From contig VGEP01000019.1 in NCBI GenBank assembly GCA_016869215.1, positions 1-64,000 on the forward strand: a stretch of 64,000 bases of DNA, in the 5' to 3' direction. Made by a program: the position numbers and the translations under genes. This document shows, in pieces, positions 1-8,337 of this stretch. This stretch comes from Alphaproteobacteria bacterium (GTDB lineage: Bacteria > Pseudomonadota > Alphaproteobacteria > Rhizobiales > Xanthobacteraceae). The notes beneath the pieces are model-generated. The model did no database searches. It had not been told where the DNA came from and saw only the letters and a list, made by a program, of their open reading frames with translations. Position 1 is the stretch's first letter; the number at the start of each line of letters is the position of its first letter.

Positions 1-1772
1 GTCGTGGACGGCGCGGTCGTGGTTGCCGGTGCGATCCGTGTGGTCGGAGCGGTCGTCGTGGACGGCGCGCTGCGCGTTGTCGGCGCCGTCGTCGTTGACG
101 GCGTGCCGGGACGCCGGTCGCCCCAACCCGGCGGACGCCGTGGATCGGTCGGCGTTGTGGCCGGCGATGTCGCGGTGGACGGCGCAATCGCACCTGGCGC
201 GGGCGTACGCGTCGCCGTCCCCGGCGATGGCGTCACGGTGCTGGGCGCGATGGTCGGCGTGCGCGTTGTCGTGGCAGGCGCGGTCGTCGACGGCGCGATC
301 GTCGTGGTGGACGGTGCGGTGCGCATCGTCGGCGCAGTGGTGGTCGACGGCGTCAAGGTCGCGCTCGGCGCGCGCTCCGAACGCGTGCGGTCGCGCCGCG
401 TCCGCGACGGATCGGTGCGCTCGCGCCGCTGCGCAGGCACAAGATTGGTCACCAGCGAAATCGGCGTCGTCATCGATGGCAGGCTGCGGCGGTCGGTGCC
501 GGAGCGGCGCGGCGGCGCCAGGTTTGAGATGGATGCCGGCGCGGCGCGCAGCAGCCGACTCGGCGGTGGCGGGCCGACGCGCAGCGAGCGCCGGAAATCG
601 CGCGGCTCATTGCGCAGCGCCAGCGGAATGCCAGCGAGCGCCAGCATGGCGAATCCCGCCGGTGGCGAAAGCGGCGCCGATAGACGGCGCAGCCTGCGCT
701 CGGCGTCATAGGCGTAGATGCCGTCCGGATAGCGGCGCAAATAGGTCCAGTAGGCTTCACGCGTGTTCAGCACCAGCGCGCGCCGCCACACCATCGCCTC
801 GCGCCGCGCGCGGATGATGTACCAGACGCGTTCGGAATACGGATGGTCGGGATAGACCTCGACGAACTCGACGTAGCCGTCGAGCGTGTCCTGCTCGATG
901 GCGATAGCGTAAGCCTCTTCGGGGCCGATGCCGCGCATCGGCCGCACCGCGCGAATCGGCGGCGGCGGCGGCGGCAGGTTCGTGGCCGCAAGCGCGCCCG
1001 CGGCCTGCGGCGGCACCAGTTCGATCTGTTCGCGCAATTCGGAATCGTGCCACGGCGTCTGCTCGCCCTGTGTCAGCAGATGCGTGCGGCTGCGCACGTG
1101 GGTGAACGCGGTGTCGAGATCGGTGCCCGGGGAGCGCAGCATTTCGGCGAGCGCGGTGGCGTAGGCGCCGTAGTTTCCGGGCCGGTCGGGCGCGACGGTC
1201 GCGGGCGCGTTCGAGTAGGCGACCAGAACGCCCTCGGGCGCCTCGATCGCCTCAAGACCGGGCGCGAGCCCCCTGCCCTGCGGCTTGAACGGCAACGGAC
1301 GCGCGGCGTCGATCATCACGAATTTCGCGACCGCGGGTGCGTCGGCAAGCGGCCGCAGCAGGTCCGACAGGCGCACGCCTTCGATCGGAATGTCGCTCTC
1401 GCGGTCGAGCCGCGCGTCGACGCCGAGCAGAAAGTTCTCGCCTTCGAACGTCACCGCATGGCCTGAGAAATAGACCGCCGCGATGGCGTCGGGGCCGGCG
1501 GCTTCGACCTTCTCCAGATAGTCGCGGATTGCGCGCAGCATGTCGGGCTGGCTCAGATCGCCGCCTTCGACGATCTGGAAACCGATGGAGCGCAGCGCCT
1601 CGGCGACAAGCCCCGCGTCGTTCAGCGCGGTCGGCAGCGCGCCCGGCCCGTAGCCGGCGTTGCCGATGACCAGCGCGATGCGCGGCTCGGTCTGCTGCGC
1701 CGTCGACGGCCCGCCGAATCCGAAGGCGATCAGAACGACACCGATTGCGAACATCCAAAGCCGGCGCAGCAT
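1..1772 (-). CDS. Caspase-fold (peptidase C14-like) protein, catalytic Cys lost; 3' end outside window
   Basis: Exported caspase/metacaspase-fold protein, at least 590 residues, still open at the window edge. The ATG is preceded by GGAGAG at good spacing. Residues 1-25 form a signal peptide (hydrophobic, ending STAQQ). Residues about 30-260 carry the p20-like fold: ALVIGNAGYG near the start and the His loop VYFSGHA with H105. The family's DACR motif reads DAAR (residues 155-158), so the nucleophile position is Ala157, and I see no Cys in the whole domain. Then comes a segment with two short WxYxxxYPDG-like motifs, followed by a long Thr/Pro/Ser/Ala-rich tail built of APSTTTAPTTR-like units. 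The family is usually a cysteine peptidase. This copy looks like a pseudo-enzyme that may bind substrate or act as a scaffold (inference). Confidence 0.8.
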   Translation of the reverse strand, partial: MLRRLWMFAIGVVLIAFGFGGPSTAQQTEPRIALVIGNAGYGPGALPTALNDAGLVAEALRSIGFQIVEGGDLSQPDMLRAIRDYLEKVEAAGPDAIAAVYFSGHAVTFEGENFLLGVDARLDRESDIPIEGVRLSDLLRPLADAPAVAKFVMIDAARPLPFKPQGRGLAPGLEAIEAPEGVLVAYSNAPATVAPDRPGNYGAYATALAEMLRSPGTDLDTAFTHVRSRTHLLTQGEQTPWHDSELREQIELVPPQAAGALAATNLPPPPPPIRAVRPMRGIGPEEAYAIAIEQDTLDGYVEFVEVYPDHPYSERVWYIIRARREAMVWRRALVLNTREAYWTYLRRYPDGIYAYDAERRLRRLSAPLSPPAGFAMLALAGIPLALRNEPRDFRRSLRVGPPPPSRLLRAAPASISNLAPPRRSGTDRRSLPSMTTPISLVTNLVPAQRRERTDPSRTRRDRTRSERAPSATLTPSTTTAPTMRTAPSTTTIAPSTTAPATTTRTPTIAPSTVTPSPGTATRTPAPGAIAPSTATSPATTPTDPRRPPGWGDRRPGTPSTTTAPTTRSAPSTTTAPTTRIAPATTTAPST

Positions 1773-1871
1773 CGACACTCTCCAAACCGGCCGCGGAGTT
1801 GCGCCGGCACGCTTGCATTAGACTCAAATGGGAGTGTAGCGCCAGCGCGGCGAGATTGCCGCGCAATTGCG

Positions 1872-1889
1872 GCTGAACGAGCGTTCAGC
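1872..1889. promoter_or_regulatory. 18-bp palindrome, TetR-operator-like
   Basis: Arms GCTGAACG and CGTTCAGC are perfectly complementary around AG. The core TGAACG-N2-CGTTCA resembles operators of TetR-family repressors (family knowledge). It lies 100 bp upstream of the caspase-like start and about 80 bp upstream of the chromate-operon promoter, so it could control either. No TetR gene is in the window. Confidence 0.4.
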
Positions 1890-1971
1890 TTGCGATTTCA
1901 AAGGGTTTGCGGTGTGGCTGGATTTCGGCGGCAGCGCCCGCGAGCGCTGCGATCGGCTTGACCGGGAATTG

Positions 1972-1998
1972 TTGACAGCGTGCGCCGGACCGTATTAT
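1972..1998 (+). promoter_or_regulatory. Sigma70-like promoter for the chromate operon
   Basis: A perfect -35 TTGACA (1972-1977) and a -10 TATTAT (1993-1998) are separated by 15 bp, slightly shorter than the usual 16-18. It lies about 90 bp upstream of the chrB-like ATG and is followed by an untranslated leader. Confidence 0.45.
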
Positions 1999-2088
1999 CG
2001 ACTCTTTCGTGGGGTCTCGCGACGTCCCCGTGAGGCGACAGCCGAAAGATCGCGTCCAGCAACCTTCGTATCAGGAGGGAGGACGCGC

Positions 2089-2907
2089 ATGCCGTCTCCA
2101 ACGGAAATCACCGTATCCCAGTTGTCTCGTCTCGTCGGGCTCCCGCAGTGCCCGACGATCGTCGATGTGCGGACCGATCAGGACTTCGAAGCCGATCCAA
2201 GGCTGCTGCCGGGCGCCATTCGGCGTCCGGCCTTGGACCCGGCGCAGTGGGCGCAAAGCCTGGCGGCAAAACCCGCCGTCGTGGTCTGTCAGAGAGGCGC
2301 CAAGCTGAGCCAGGGAGCCGCCGCCTGGCTTCGCCATGCGGGCATTGCAACAGAGACTCTCGAAGGCGGCTTCGAGGCCTGGAAGGCGGACAAGCAGCCA
2401 CTGGTTCGCACCGAAAAGCTCCCCAAGCGCGACGCCCAGGGCCGCACCGTCTGGGTGACGCGGGCGCGCCCCAAGATCGATCGGGTCGCTTGTCCCTGGC
2501 TCATTCGGCGCTTTGTCGATCCTAACGCTGTCTTTTTGTTTGTTGGCGCCTCCGAGGTGCAGGCCGTAGCCGAGCGGTTCTCCGCAACGCCGTTCGACAT
2601 CGACGGGGTGTTCTGGAGTCACCGCGGCGAGACGTGTACGTTCGACACCATGGTGGACGAATTCGGCCTCGACATTCCCGCGCTCCGGCGCGTGGCGGCG
2701 ATCGTTCGCGGCGCGGACACGGCGCGTCTCGATCTCGCGCCCGAGGCGGCGGGCCTCCTCTCGGTGTCGCTCGGCCTGTCCCGGATGTATCGCGACGATC
2801 TCGAACAGCTCGCCGCCGCGATGACGGTCTATGACAGCCTCTACCGATGGGCACGCGACGCGACGGACGAAACGCACAACTGGCCGACAAGCCAGCCGGC
2901 GCGCTGA
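2089..2907 (+). CDS. Rhodanese-ChrB chromate resistance protein
   Basis: Predicted 272 aa cytosolic protein of chromate resistance. Residues about 8-105 are a rhodanese domain (DVRTDQDF near the start, active-site loop VVVCQRGAKL, closing GGFEAW). From about 120 on is the ChrB C-terminal domain, recognised by RVACPWLIRRFVDPNAVFLF and a conserved CTFDTMVDEFGL segment. The ATG at 2089 is chosen because a near-perfect AGGAGGGAGG lies just upstream; the frame is open further upstream but without such a site. chrA follows after 9 bases, so the two are one operon. ChrB-type proteins sense chromate or help reduce it. The rhodanese fusion suggests a role for sulfur or thiol transfer (inference). Confidence 0.85.
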   Translation: MPSPTEITVSQLSRLVGLPQCPTIVDVRTDQDFEADPRLLPGAIRRPALDPAQWAQSLAAKPAVVVCQRGAKLSQGAAAWLRHAGIATETLEGGFEAWKADKQPLVRTEKLPKRDAQGRTVWVTRARPKIDRVACPWLIRRFVDPNAVFLFVGASEVQAVAERFSATPFDIDGVFWSHRGETCTFDTMVDEFGLDIPALRRVAAIVRGADTARLDLAPEAAGLLSVSLGLSRMYRDDLEQLAAAMTVYDSLYRWARDATDETHNWPTSQPAR

Positions 2908-2916
2908 GAGGGAGCG

Positions 2917-4239
2917 ATGCCGCAAGAACCCACTCCCAATGCGTCGGATGCCGGCGGACGTTCCGACCCGAGCTTCGGCGAAGCGTTCAAGACCTGGACC
3001 CGCATCGGCCTGCTGTCCTTCGGCGGTCCGACGGCCCAGATCGCCCTGATGCACAGGATCGTCGTCGACGAGAAGCGATGGCTGTCCGAAAGGCAGTATC
3101 TCAATGCATTGAGCTTCTGCATGCTGCTGCCGGGTCCGGAGGCGATGCAGCTTGCCACATACGCGGGGTGGCGGCTCCACGGCCTGAAAGGCGGACTGGC
3201 CGCGGGACTCATGTTCGTCCTTCCGGGCGCCGCCGTCGTGCTCGCGCTGTCGATGATCTATGCGGCCTTCGGCAATGTGCCCGTGGTCGAGGCGCTGTTC
3301 TTCGGCATCAAGGCGGCCGTTCTCGTCATTGTCATCGAGGCTCTACTGCGCATTTCGAGGCGCGCACTCAAGGCGTCGTGGCATTGGGGACTTGCATTGC
3401 TATCGTTCGTCGCGATTTTCTTTCTTGGCGCGCCGTTTCCGTTGTTGATCGCAATGGCGGCTTTGATCGGTTTCATTGTCGGGGATCGTTCGAAGGACAA
3501 TGCTCCTCCGGTTCAGTTGAACGCTTCCGTCGCCGGAACCGCGAGAACGGTCGCGGTCTGGCTCGCGATCTGGATCGTTCCGCTCGCCGGCCTAGCCGCC
3601 GTATTCGGCCGCGACCACGTGCTCTCGCAGTTGAGCTGGTTCTTCTCGAAGCTTGCCGTCGTCACCTTCGGCGGCGCTTACGCCGTGCTGGCCTACATGG
3701 GACAGGATGTCGTGGTCCGTCACGGCTGGCTCGAAGCCGGGCAGATGATGGACGGGCTCGGCCTTGCGGAGACCACGCCCGGGCCGCTGATCCTGGTGAC
3801 CGAGTTTGTCGGCTACCTCGCGGCCTATCGCCATGGCGGAGACCCGGCGCTCGCGATGGGACTTCTCGGCGCCTTCGTGGCGCTGTGGGCGACGTTCGCG
3901 CCCTGCTTCCTATGGATATTTGCAGGCGCGCCTTACATCGAATGGATCATCGCACAGCCGCGGCTCCGCGGCGCGCTGGCCGCGATCACCGCCGCCGTCG
4001 TCGGCGTGATCCTCAATCTGGCGGTCTGGTTCGGGCTGCATGTCTTTTTCGGAAAGGTCGAACTCGTCGATGCGTCGGGCTTGAAGCTTTGGCTGCCGGA
4101 ATTGGCGACGCTCGACTGGCGGGTCACGGTCCTGGCGCTGGTGAGCGGCTATCTGCTGCTCTGGCGGCATTGGGGAATCGCCGCGGTGCTGGGAGTCGCG
4201 TCAGGCCTGGCGCTGGTCGTGAAGTTTTCCGGCATCTAG
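2917..4239 (+). CDS. chrA: Chromate efflux transporter ChrA
   Basis: Inner-membrane chromate exporter of the CHR family, 440 aa, the usual length of the two-domain (long) form. The N-terminal CHR domain shows SFGGPTAQIALMHR and LPGPEAMQLATYAGW; the C-terminal half repeats the pattern with TFGGAYAVLAYMG and GLAETTPGPLI. About ten hydrophobic segments are visible. It starts with an ATG 9 bases after the rhodanese-ChrB stop, behind GAGGGAG. Coupling to that gene supports chromate as the substrate. It meets the convergent hydrolase gene with only 21 bases between. Confidence 0.92.
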   Translation: MPQEPTPNASDAGGRSDPSFGEAFKTWTRIGLLSFGGPTAQIALMHRIVVDEKRWLSERQYLNALSFCMLLPGPEAMQLATYAGWRLHGLKGGLAAGLMFVLPGAAVVLALSMIYAAFGNVPVVEALFFGIKAAVLVIVIEALLRISRRALKASWHWGLALLSFVAIFFLGAPFPLLIAMAALIGFIVGDRSKDNAPPVQLNASVAGTARTVAVWLAIWIVPLAGLAAVFGRDHVLSQLSWFFSKLAVVTFGGAYAVLAYMGQDVVVRHGWLEAGQMMDGLGLAETTPGPLILVTEFVGYLAAYRHGGDPALAMGLLGAFVALWATFAPCFLWIFAGAPYIEWIIAQPRLRGALAAITAAVVGVILNLAVWFGLHVFFGKVELVDASGLKLWLPELATLDWRVTVLALVSGYLLLWRHWGIAAVLGVASGLALVVKFSGI

Positions 4240-4260
4240 GTTCGGAGCCACGGTGGGAAC

Positions 4261-5004
4261 CTAAACCTCGACCGCCATCCCATCCTCCGCCACCACGAAT
4301 CCCTCCCTGCGCGCCTCATCGACCTTCGCCAGCATGGTGGGATTCATGTGCGTGATCATGATCCGCCCGGCCCGAAACAGCGGCCGTTTCTCCTTCAGCG
4401 TCTGGAAATTCATGTGCCCCGGCACGTTCCGGGAATGGTCGTAGCATTCGATCACGAACAGGTCGGCGCCATCGGCGATCGGGATCAGCGCGTCGGTCCA
4501 TTCGGTGTCGCCGGAGTAGGTCAGCACCTTGCCGCCTTGCGTCAGCCGCACGGCGGTCGACGGCGCGCCCGACTGGTGGATCACCTCGGCGGTGCGGATG
4601 GCGAAGCCCAGCACCTCGTCCGGAACGCCGGGCGGAATCTCGGCGACCTCGTAGGGAAAGCGCCATTCGTTCTTGCTGGAGCGCGGAAAGTACACCTCCA
4701 TCGCCGCATTGAGCCGCTCGCGCGTGCCGGGCGGGCCGGCGATGGTCAGCGGGCGCTCGCGACGCGCGTGGAACTGCCATTCGAGCATCAGGAACGGCAA
4801 CGCGCCGAAATGGTCGCCGTGGAGATGGCTCAAGATCACGCCGTCGACGACATTGATGTCGATGTTGCGCTGCTTGAGCGCCACGGGCGTCGACGCGCCG
4901 CAATCGAGCAGCACGGTGCGCCCGCCCGCCTCGATCATGAAGCATGTGTTGAACCGGCCGCCGGAGCCGAATGCGTCGCCGCAGCCAATGACGGTCAATC
5001 GCAC
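4261..5004 (-). CDS. Metallo-beta-lactamase-fold hydrolase, RNase Z-like
   Basis: Predicted 247 aa hydrolase with a two-metal site. Visible are the metal motif HLHGDH (in VILSHLHGDHFGAL), an N-terminal TVIGCGDAFGSGGRFNT typical of the RNase Z/ElaC-like branch, and downstream ligands in YSGDTEW and ITHMNP. It is shorter than true RNase Z (about 300 aa), so tRNA 3' processing is not assured. The GTG start at 5004 lies 2 bases after the GST stop, so the two genes are probably co-transcribed. The frame stays open upstream but there it overlaps the GST gene. Confidence 0.8.
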   Translation of the reverse strand: MRLTVIGCGDAFGSGGRFNTCFMIEAGGRTVLLDCGASTPVALKQRNIDINVVDGVILSHLHGDHFGALPFLMLEWQFHARRERPLTIAGPPGTRERLNAAMEVYFPRSSKNEWRFPYEVAEIPPGVPDEVLGFAIRTAEVIHQSGAPSTAVRLTQGGKVLTYSGDTEWTDALIPIADGADLFVIECYDHSRNVPGHMNFQTLKEKRPLFRAGRIMITHMNPTMLAKVDEARREGFVVAEDGMAVEV

Positions 5005-5006
5005 GG

Positions 5007-5618
5007 TCAGGCCTGCGCGCTCGGGCGCGCCGACACTTCGGCATGCCAGCGCTTGATGTGGGCGAGATTGTCCGGCACCGAAAGCTTGGCCGGCTTCATG
5101 AAGTCGACCGAGCAGAGGCCGGTGATGTCGGCGACGCTGTAGCGGTCGCCCGCGACGTAGCGGTTGTCCTTCAACTGCGTATCGAGCACGTCGAGAAACT
5201 CCGCGATGCGCGGCTTGTTGGCCTCGGCCCAGGCCGGCACCTGCGGCACCTCCATTGCGGCCATTGCGGGATGCGAATTGCGGAACACGTGCGAAACCGG
5301 AAACAGCAGGTGCAGTTCCACCCGGCGCTGCCACATTTCGACGATTGCCGCGTCCTTGGGACCGACGCCGAAAAGCGGCGGTTCGGGGTGGAGCATCTCG
5401 AAATAGCGGCAGATGGCGATCGACTCGGTGATGATCGTGCCGTCGTCGAGTTCGAGCGCCGGCACCCGCTGTAGCGGGTTAACCGCGGCATAGGCCGGCG
5501 CCTTGTGCGCCAGTTTGCCCAGATCGACCTGCTCCAGGGGCACGGAGATGCCCTTCTCCGCCAGAAACACCCGCACCCGGCGCGGATTGGGGGCCCGGCC
5601 CCCGTCGTAAAGCTTCAT
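5007..5618 (-). CDS. Glutathione S-transferase family protein
   Basis: Cytosolic GST, 203 aa. The N-terminal thioredoxin-like domain begins MKLYDGGRAPNPRRVRVFL and includes the glutathione-binding segment RVPALELDDGTIITESIAIC (Pro, then the E-S pair). The C-terminal half is the usual helical domain (DVLDTQLKDNRYVAGDRYSV, with the DRYSVADI capping box). It leads a two-gene unit with the metallo-hydrolase. The substrate cannot be told from sequence; the pairing may point to hydrolysis of glutathione thioesters (inference). Confidence 0.88.
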   Translation of the reverse strand: MKLYDGGRAPNPRRVRVFLAEKGISVPLEQVDLGKLAHKAPAYAAVNPLQRVPALELDDGTIITESIAICRYFEMLHPEPPLFGVGPKDAAIVEMWQRRVELHLLFPVSHVFRNSHPAMAAMEVPQVPAWAEANKPRIAEFLDVLDTQLKDNRYVAGDRYSVADITGLCSVDFMKPAKLSVPDNLAHIKRWHAEVSARPSAQA

Positions 5619-5730
5619 GCGTCACCTGCCGTTAACCACTGAATAGGCCCTGATTTCATGGGTCGCCTAAGCTTGCTCTTAAGGTTTTTGCGCCAGTTTA
5701 GCCCGAATTTTCCAAAACTGTGGCGTCATC

Positions 5731-7344
5731 GTGAGCGTAAACGAACCGTCCGACATCCCGATGCCGACCGAAAAGCCGCAAGCCAAGCGCCGGCGGCTGG
5801 CCGCGCAGCGCGTCCGCGAGGCGCGCGACCGGCTGACCTCGACCACCGGCACCCGCGTCGCGTTCGACTACGAGTTGCTGCGGCAGTACGCCGAGAACCG
5901 CCTGTCGGCGTCGCTGGTGATCCTGCTGCTGGTCGGCACCGTGGGCTTCCTGTCGAGCCTTTGGACTGGCGCCGTGATCGCAGGCGCCTGGACCGCGGCG
6001 GTGCTGGTGATCCACGCCATCATCGTCACCAAGTGCCGGCAGTTCCTGTCCGAACCCCAGGCGCCGCAGAACCTGCGCCGCTGGCGGGTGCGCTTCATCG
6101 CGCTCGACCTCTGCTACGGCCTCGCCTGGATGTTCAACCTGATCCAGCCGTTCGGCACCGACGAGGGCTCCAGCACTTTCATGCTGTTCGTCATGCTGCT
6201 GGTGGTGGCGGTGTCGAGCATGCTGGCCTCGAGCCTGCCGATCGCGGTGTTCGCCGCCACCGTGCCGGTCACCTTCGCAGTGGCGCTCAACTTCGCGCTG
6301 CAAGGCGACCTGCACAACTACATCCTCGGCATCATGGCGGTCGCGGCGCAATGCTATTTCACCCTGCTTGCGCACCGCCTCTACTCGGCCGGCCTGGCGA
6401 CGCTGGTGGCGCGTGCGGAAAAGGATGCGCTGATCGCCGAGCTCGAACAAGCCAAGGCGATCTCCGACGAGGCGCGCCGCCGCGCGGAAGGCGCCAACAT
6501 CGCAAAGTCGCAGTTCCTGGCGCAGATGAGCCATGAGCTCCGCACGCCGCTCAATGCCATTCTCGGCTTCTCCGAGGTGATGAAGACCGAGGTGTTCGGG
6601 CCCCATCAGGTGCCGGCCTACAAGGAATACTCCAACGACATCCACAACTCGGGCCAACACCTGCTCAACCTGATCAACGAAATTCTCGACCTGTCGCGCA
6701 TCGAAGCCGGACGATACGAACTCAACGAGGAGCCGGTTTCGCTCGCGATCGTGGTGGAGGACTGCCATCATCTTCTGAAACTGCGCGCCAAGAACAAGGG
6801 CGTCACCATCCACGAGGTGTTCGAGCCCGAAATGCCGCGGCTGTGGGCGGACGAGCGTGCGCTGCGCCAGATTTGCCTCAACCTGCTCTCCAACGCGATC
6901 AAGTTCACGCCGTCGGGTGGCGAAGTGTGGCTGAAAGTCGGCTGGACCGCCTCGGGCGGCCAATATCTCAGCGTCAAGGACACCGGCCCCGGCATCCCCG
7001 AGGAAGAGCTTCCGGTCGTTCTGTCGAAGTTCGGGCAAGGATCGAACGCGATCAAGTCGGCGGAGCAAGGCACCGGCCTCGGCCTGCCGATCGCGAAGAA
7101 CCTCGTCGACCTGCACGGCGGGACCTTTACGCTCAAGTCCAAGGTCCGGATCGGCACCGAGCTCATTGCAACGTTCCCGCCCGAGCGCGTCATGGCCGCG
7201 CTGCCGCCGCTGGCGGAGCCCGCGCCGTCGATCGCGCCAGGGACCGAGGACAGCGGCCAGCCCTCCTCGCCGCCCCCCGGTAACGGCTCCACCGGCAACA
7301 GCGTCAGCAAGCGCATGCGCTCGCTGTTCCGCATGGGCGGCTGA
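5731..7344 (+). CDS. Six-helix membrane sensor histidine kinase, DivJ/PdhS type
   Basis: Predicted 537 aa sensor kinase. An N-terminal block (about residues 55-225) holds five or six hydrophobic helices without a large periplasmic loop. HisKA follows with MSHELRTPLNAILGFSEVM (phospho-His in SHELRTP), then HATPase with an NLLSNAIKFTPSGG N-box, DTGPGIPEE and GTGLGLPIAKNLVDLHGG. The C-terminus is Pro/Ser/Gly-rich. The LNAI(L/I)GFSE(V/I)M dimerisation helix is characteristic of kinases acting on DivK in alphaproteobacteria; the multi-helix N-terminus recalls DivJ. The GTG at 5731 has no good ribosome binding site, and the ATG at 5761 is an alternative. It stands alone upstream of the DUF1289 gene. 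Confidence 0.8.
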   Translation: MSVNEPSDIPMPTEKPQAKRRRLAAQRVREARDRLTSTTGTRVAFDYELLRQYAENRLSASLVILLLVGTVGFLSSLWTGAVIAGAWTAAVLVIHAIIVTKCRQFLSEPQAPQNLRRWRVRFIALDLCYGLAWMFNLIQPFGTDEGSSTFMLFVMLLVVAVSSMLASSLPIAVFAATVPVTFAVALNFALQGDLHNYILGIMAVAAQCYFTLLAHRLYSAGLATLVARAEKDALIAELEQAKAISDEARRRAEGANIAKSQFLAQMSHELRTPLNAILGFSEVMKTEVFGPHQVPAYKEYSNDIHNSGQHLLNLINEILDLSRIEAGRYELNEEPVSLAIVVEDCHHLLKLRAKNKGVTIHEVFEPEMPRLWADERALRQICLNLLSNAIKFTPSGGEVWLKVGWTASGGQYLSVKDTGPGIPEEELPVVLSKFGQGSNAIKSAEQGTGLGLPIAKNLVDLHGGTFTLKSKVRIGTELIATFPPERVMAALPPLAEPAPSIAPGTEDSGQPSSPPPGNGSTGNSVSKRMRSLFRMGG

Positions 7345-7428
7345 GCGCCGCCACGGCGGCGGCCCGCCGACCGCCGATTGCGTTCCGCGCCGCCGCGCCT
7401 ATGTTGAGGACGGAAAGCGTATCCGGAC

Positions 7429-7620
7429 ATGGCCGCCGTCGTCTCGCCCTGCGACAAGATCTGCACCGTGCATCCCGCAACCGGGCTGTGCGTCGGCTGC
7501 GGCCGCAGTCTTCACGAAATCGAGCGCTGGCTGTCGTACAGCGACGCCGAGCGCGCGCACGTCATGGCCGAGCTCCCGGCACGGCTTGAGGCCATGCGCG
7601 CAGCCCCGGCGCGGGCCTGA
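7429..7620 (+). CDS. DUF1289 domain small protein
   Basis: 63 aa cytosolic protein. Conserved cysteines are arranged as SPCDKICTVH then LCVGCGRS, followed by the typical EIERWLSYSDAER. DUF1289 (YdhL-like) proteins are small Cys-rich proteins thought to bind a metal or Fe-S centre; their function is not established. It lies 12 bases before the aspartic protease gene, so the two are probably one operon. Confidence 0.85.
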   Translation: MAAVVSPCDKICTVHPATGLCVGCGRSLHEIERWLSYSDAERAHVMAELPARLEAMRAAPARA

Positions 7621-7632
7621 GGGACCGGCGCT

Positions 7633-8334
7633 GTGCCCCGCCTGCTCTGGATCGTTTTGATCGTCCTCGGCGTCGGCGCGATCGTCCTGATCGCGCGCCA
7701 CGACGCAGGCACGGTCCGAGGGTTGGACACCGGCGAATTCGGCTCGCTCGTGTTCTATCTCGCGCTGATCGTCGCCATCGGCAGCGGCGTGCTGGTGATG
7801 TTCCGCGAGCGCTTCGCGAAGGCGCTGCAGGCCGCCCTGATCTGGATCGTCATCGGTTTTGCGATTGCGGTTGGCTACACCTACCGCATGGAATTGCGCG
7901 ACGTGTCCGACCGCGTGCTGGCGGAACTGATGCCGGGCCGCGCCGCGCAGCGCAGCGCACGCATGGTCGAGATCGTGCGCGGCCGCGCCGGCGATTTTCA
8001 GGTCGCGGCGCAGGTCAACGGCCAGCGCATCGCCATGGTCCTCGACACCGGCGCAAGCGCGGTGGTGCTGACGCAGGAAGCCGCCAAGGCCGCGGGCCTG
8101 CCGCTCGAAGTGTTGTCCTACTCGGTCAATGTCGACACTGCCAACGGCCGGACCCGCGCGGCCGCCGTCACCATCGACCGCATTACGGTCGGCGACATCG
8201 AGGAGCGGCGGGTGCCGGCCTTGGTGGCGCAACCCGGCCAGCTGCGCGTCAGCCTCCTGGGCATGAGCTTCCTCAGCCGCCTCGAAGGCTGGGAGGTGCG
8301 CGGCGACAAACTCGTGATGCGCGGCAAACGATGA
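7633..8334 (+). CDS. Membrane-anchored clan AA aspartic protease (TIGR02281 type)
   Basis: Predicted 233 aa retropepsin-like protease with a GTG start. Three hydrophobic segments occupy the first about 85 residues (LLWIVLIVLGVGAIVLIA, LVFYLALIVAIGSGVLVMF, ALIWIVIGFAIAVGY). The protease domain from about 115 has the active-site motif MVLDTGASAVVLTQE (single D-T-G, so a homodimer is expected) and closes with SLLGMSFLSRLEGWEVRGD. It follows the DUF1289 gene by 12 bases and meets the convergent TauE-type gene after 3. The family is widespread in alphaproteobacteria; substrates are not known to me. Confidence 0.87.
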   Translation: MPRLLWIVLIVLGVGAIVLIARHDAGTVRGLDTGEFGSLVFYLALIVAIGSGVLVMFRERFAKALQAALIWIVIGFAIAVGYTYRMELRDVSDRVLAELMPGRAAQRSARMVEIVRGRAGDFQVAAQVNGQRIAMVLDTGASAVVLTQEAAKAAGLPLEVLSYSVNVDTANGRTRAAAVTIDRITVGDIEERRVPALVAQPGQLRVSLLGMSFLSRLEGWEVRGDKLVMRGKR

Positions 8335-8337
8335 TCG

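Larger units (their letters stand above)
1773..2088. other. Divergent intergenic region, caspase-like gene / chromate operon
   Basis: About 316 bases without a convincing gene. An open frame continues upstream of the chrB-like start but has no ribosome binding site and no family resemblance. The stretch holds an 18-base palindrome (1872-1889) and a sigma70-like promoter (1972-1998), listed separately. Confidence 0.6.

Noticed and set aside
1252..1866. Minus-strand frame overlapping the caspase-like gene
   Set aside because: Different phase; the caspase frame has the signal peptide, family motifs and ribosome binding site.
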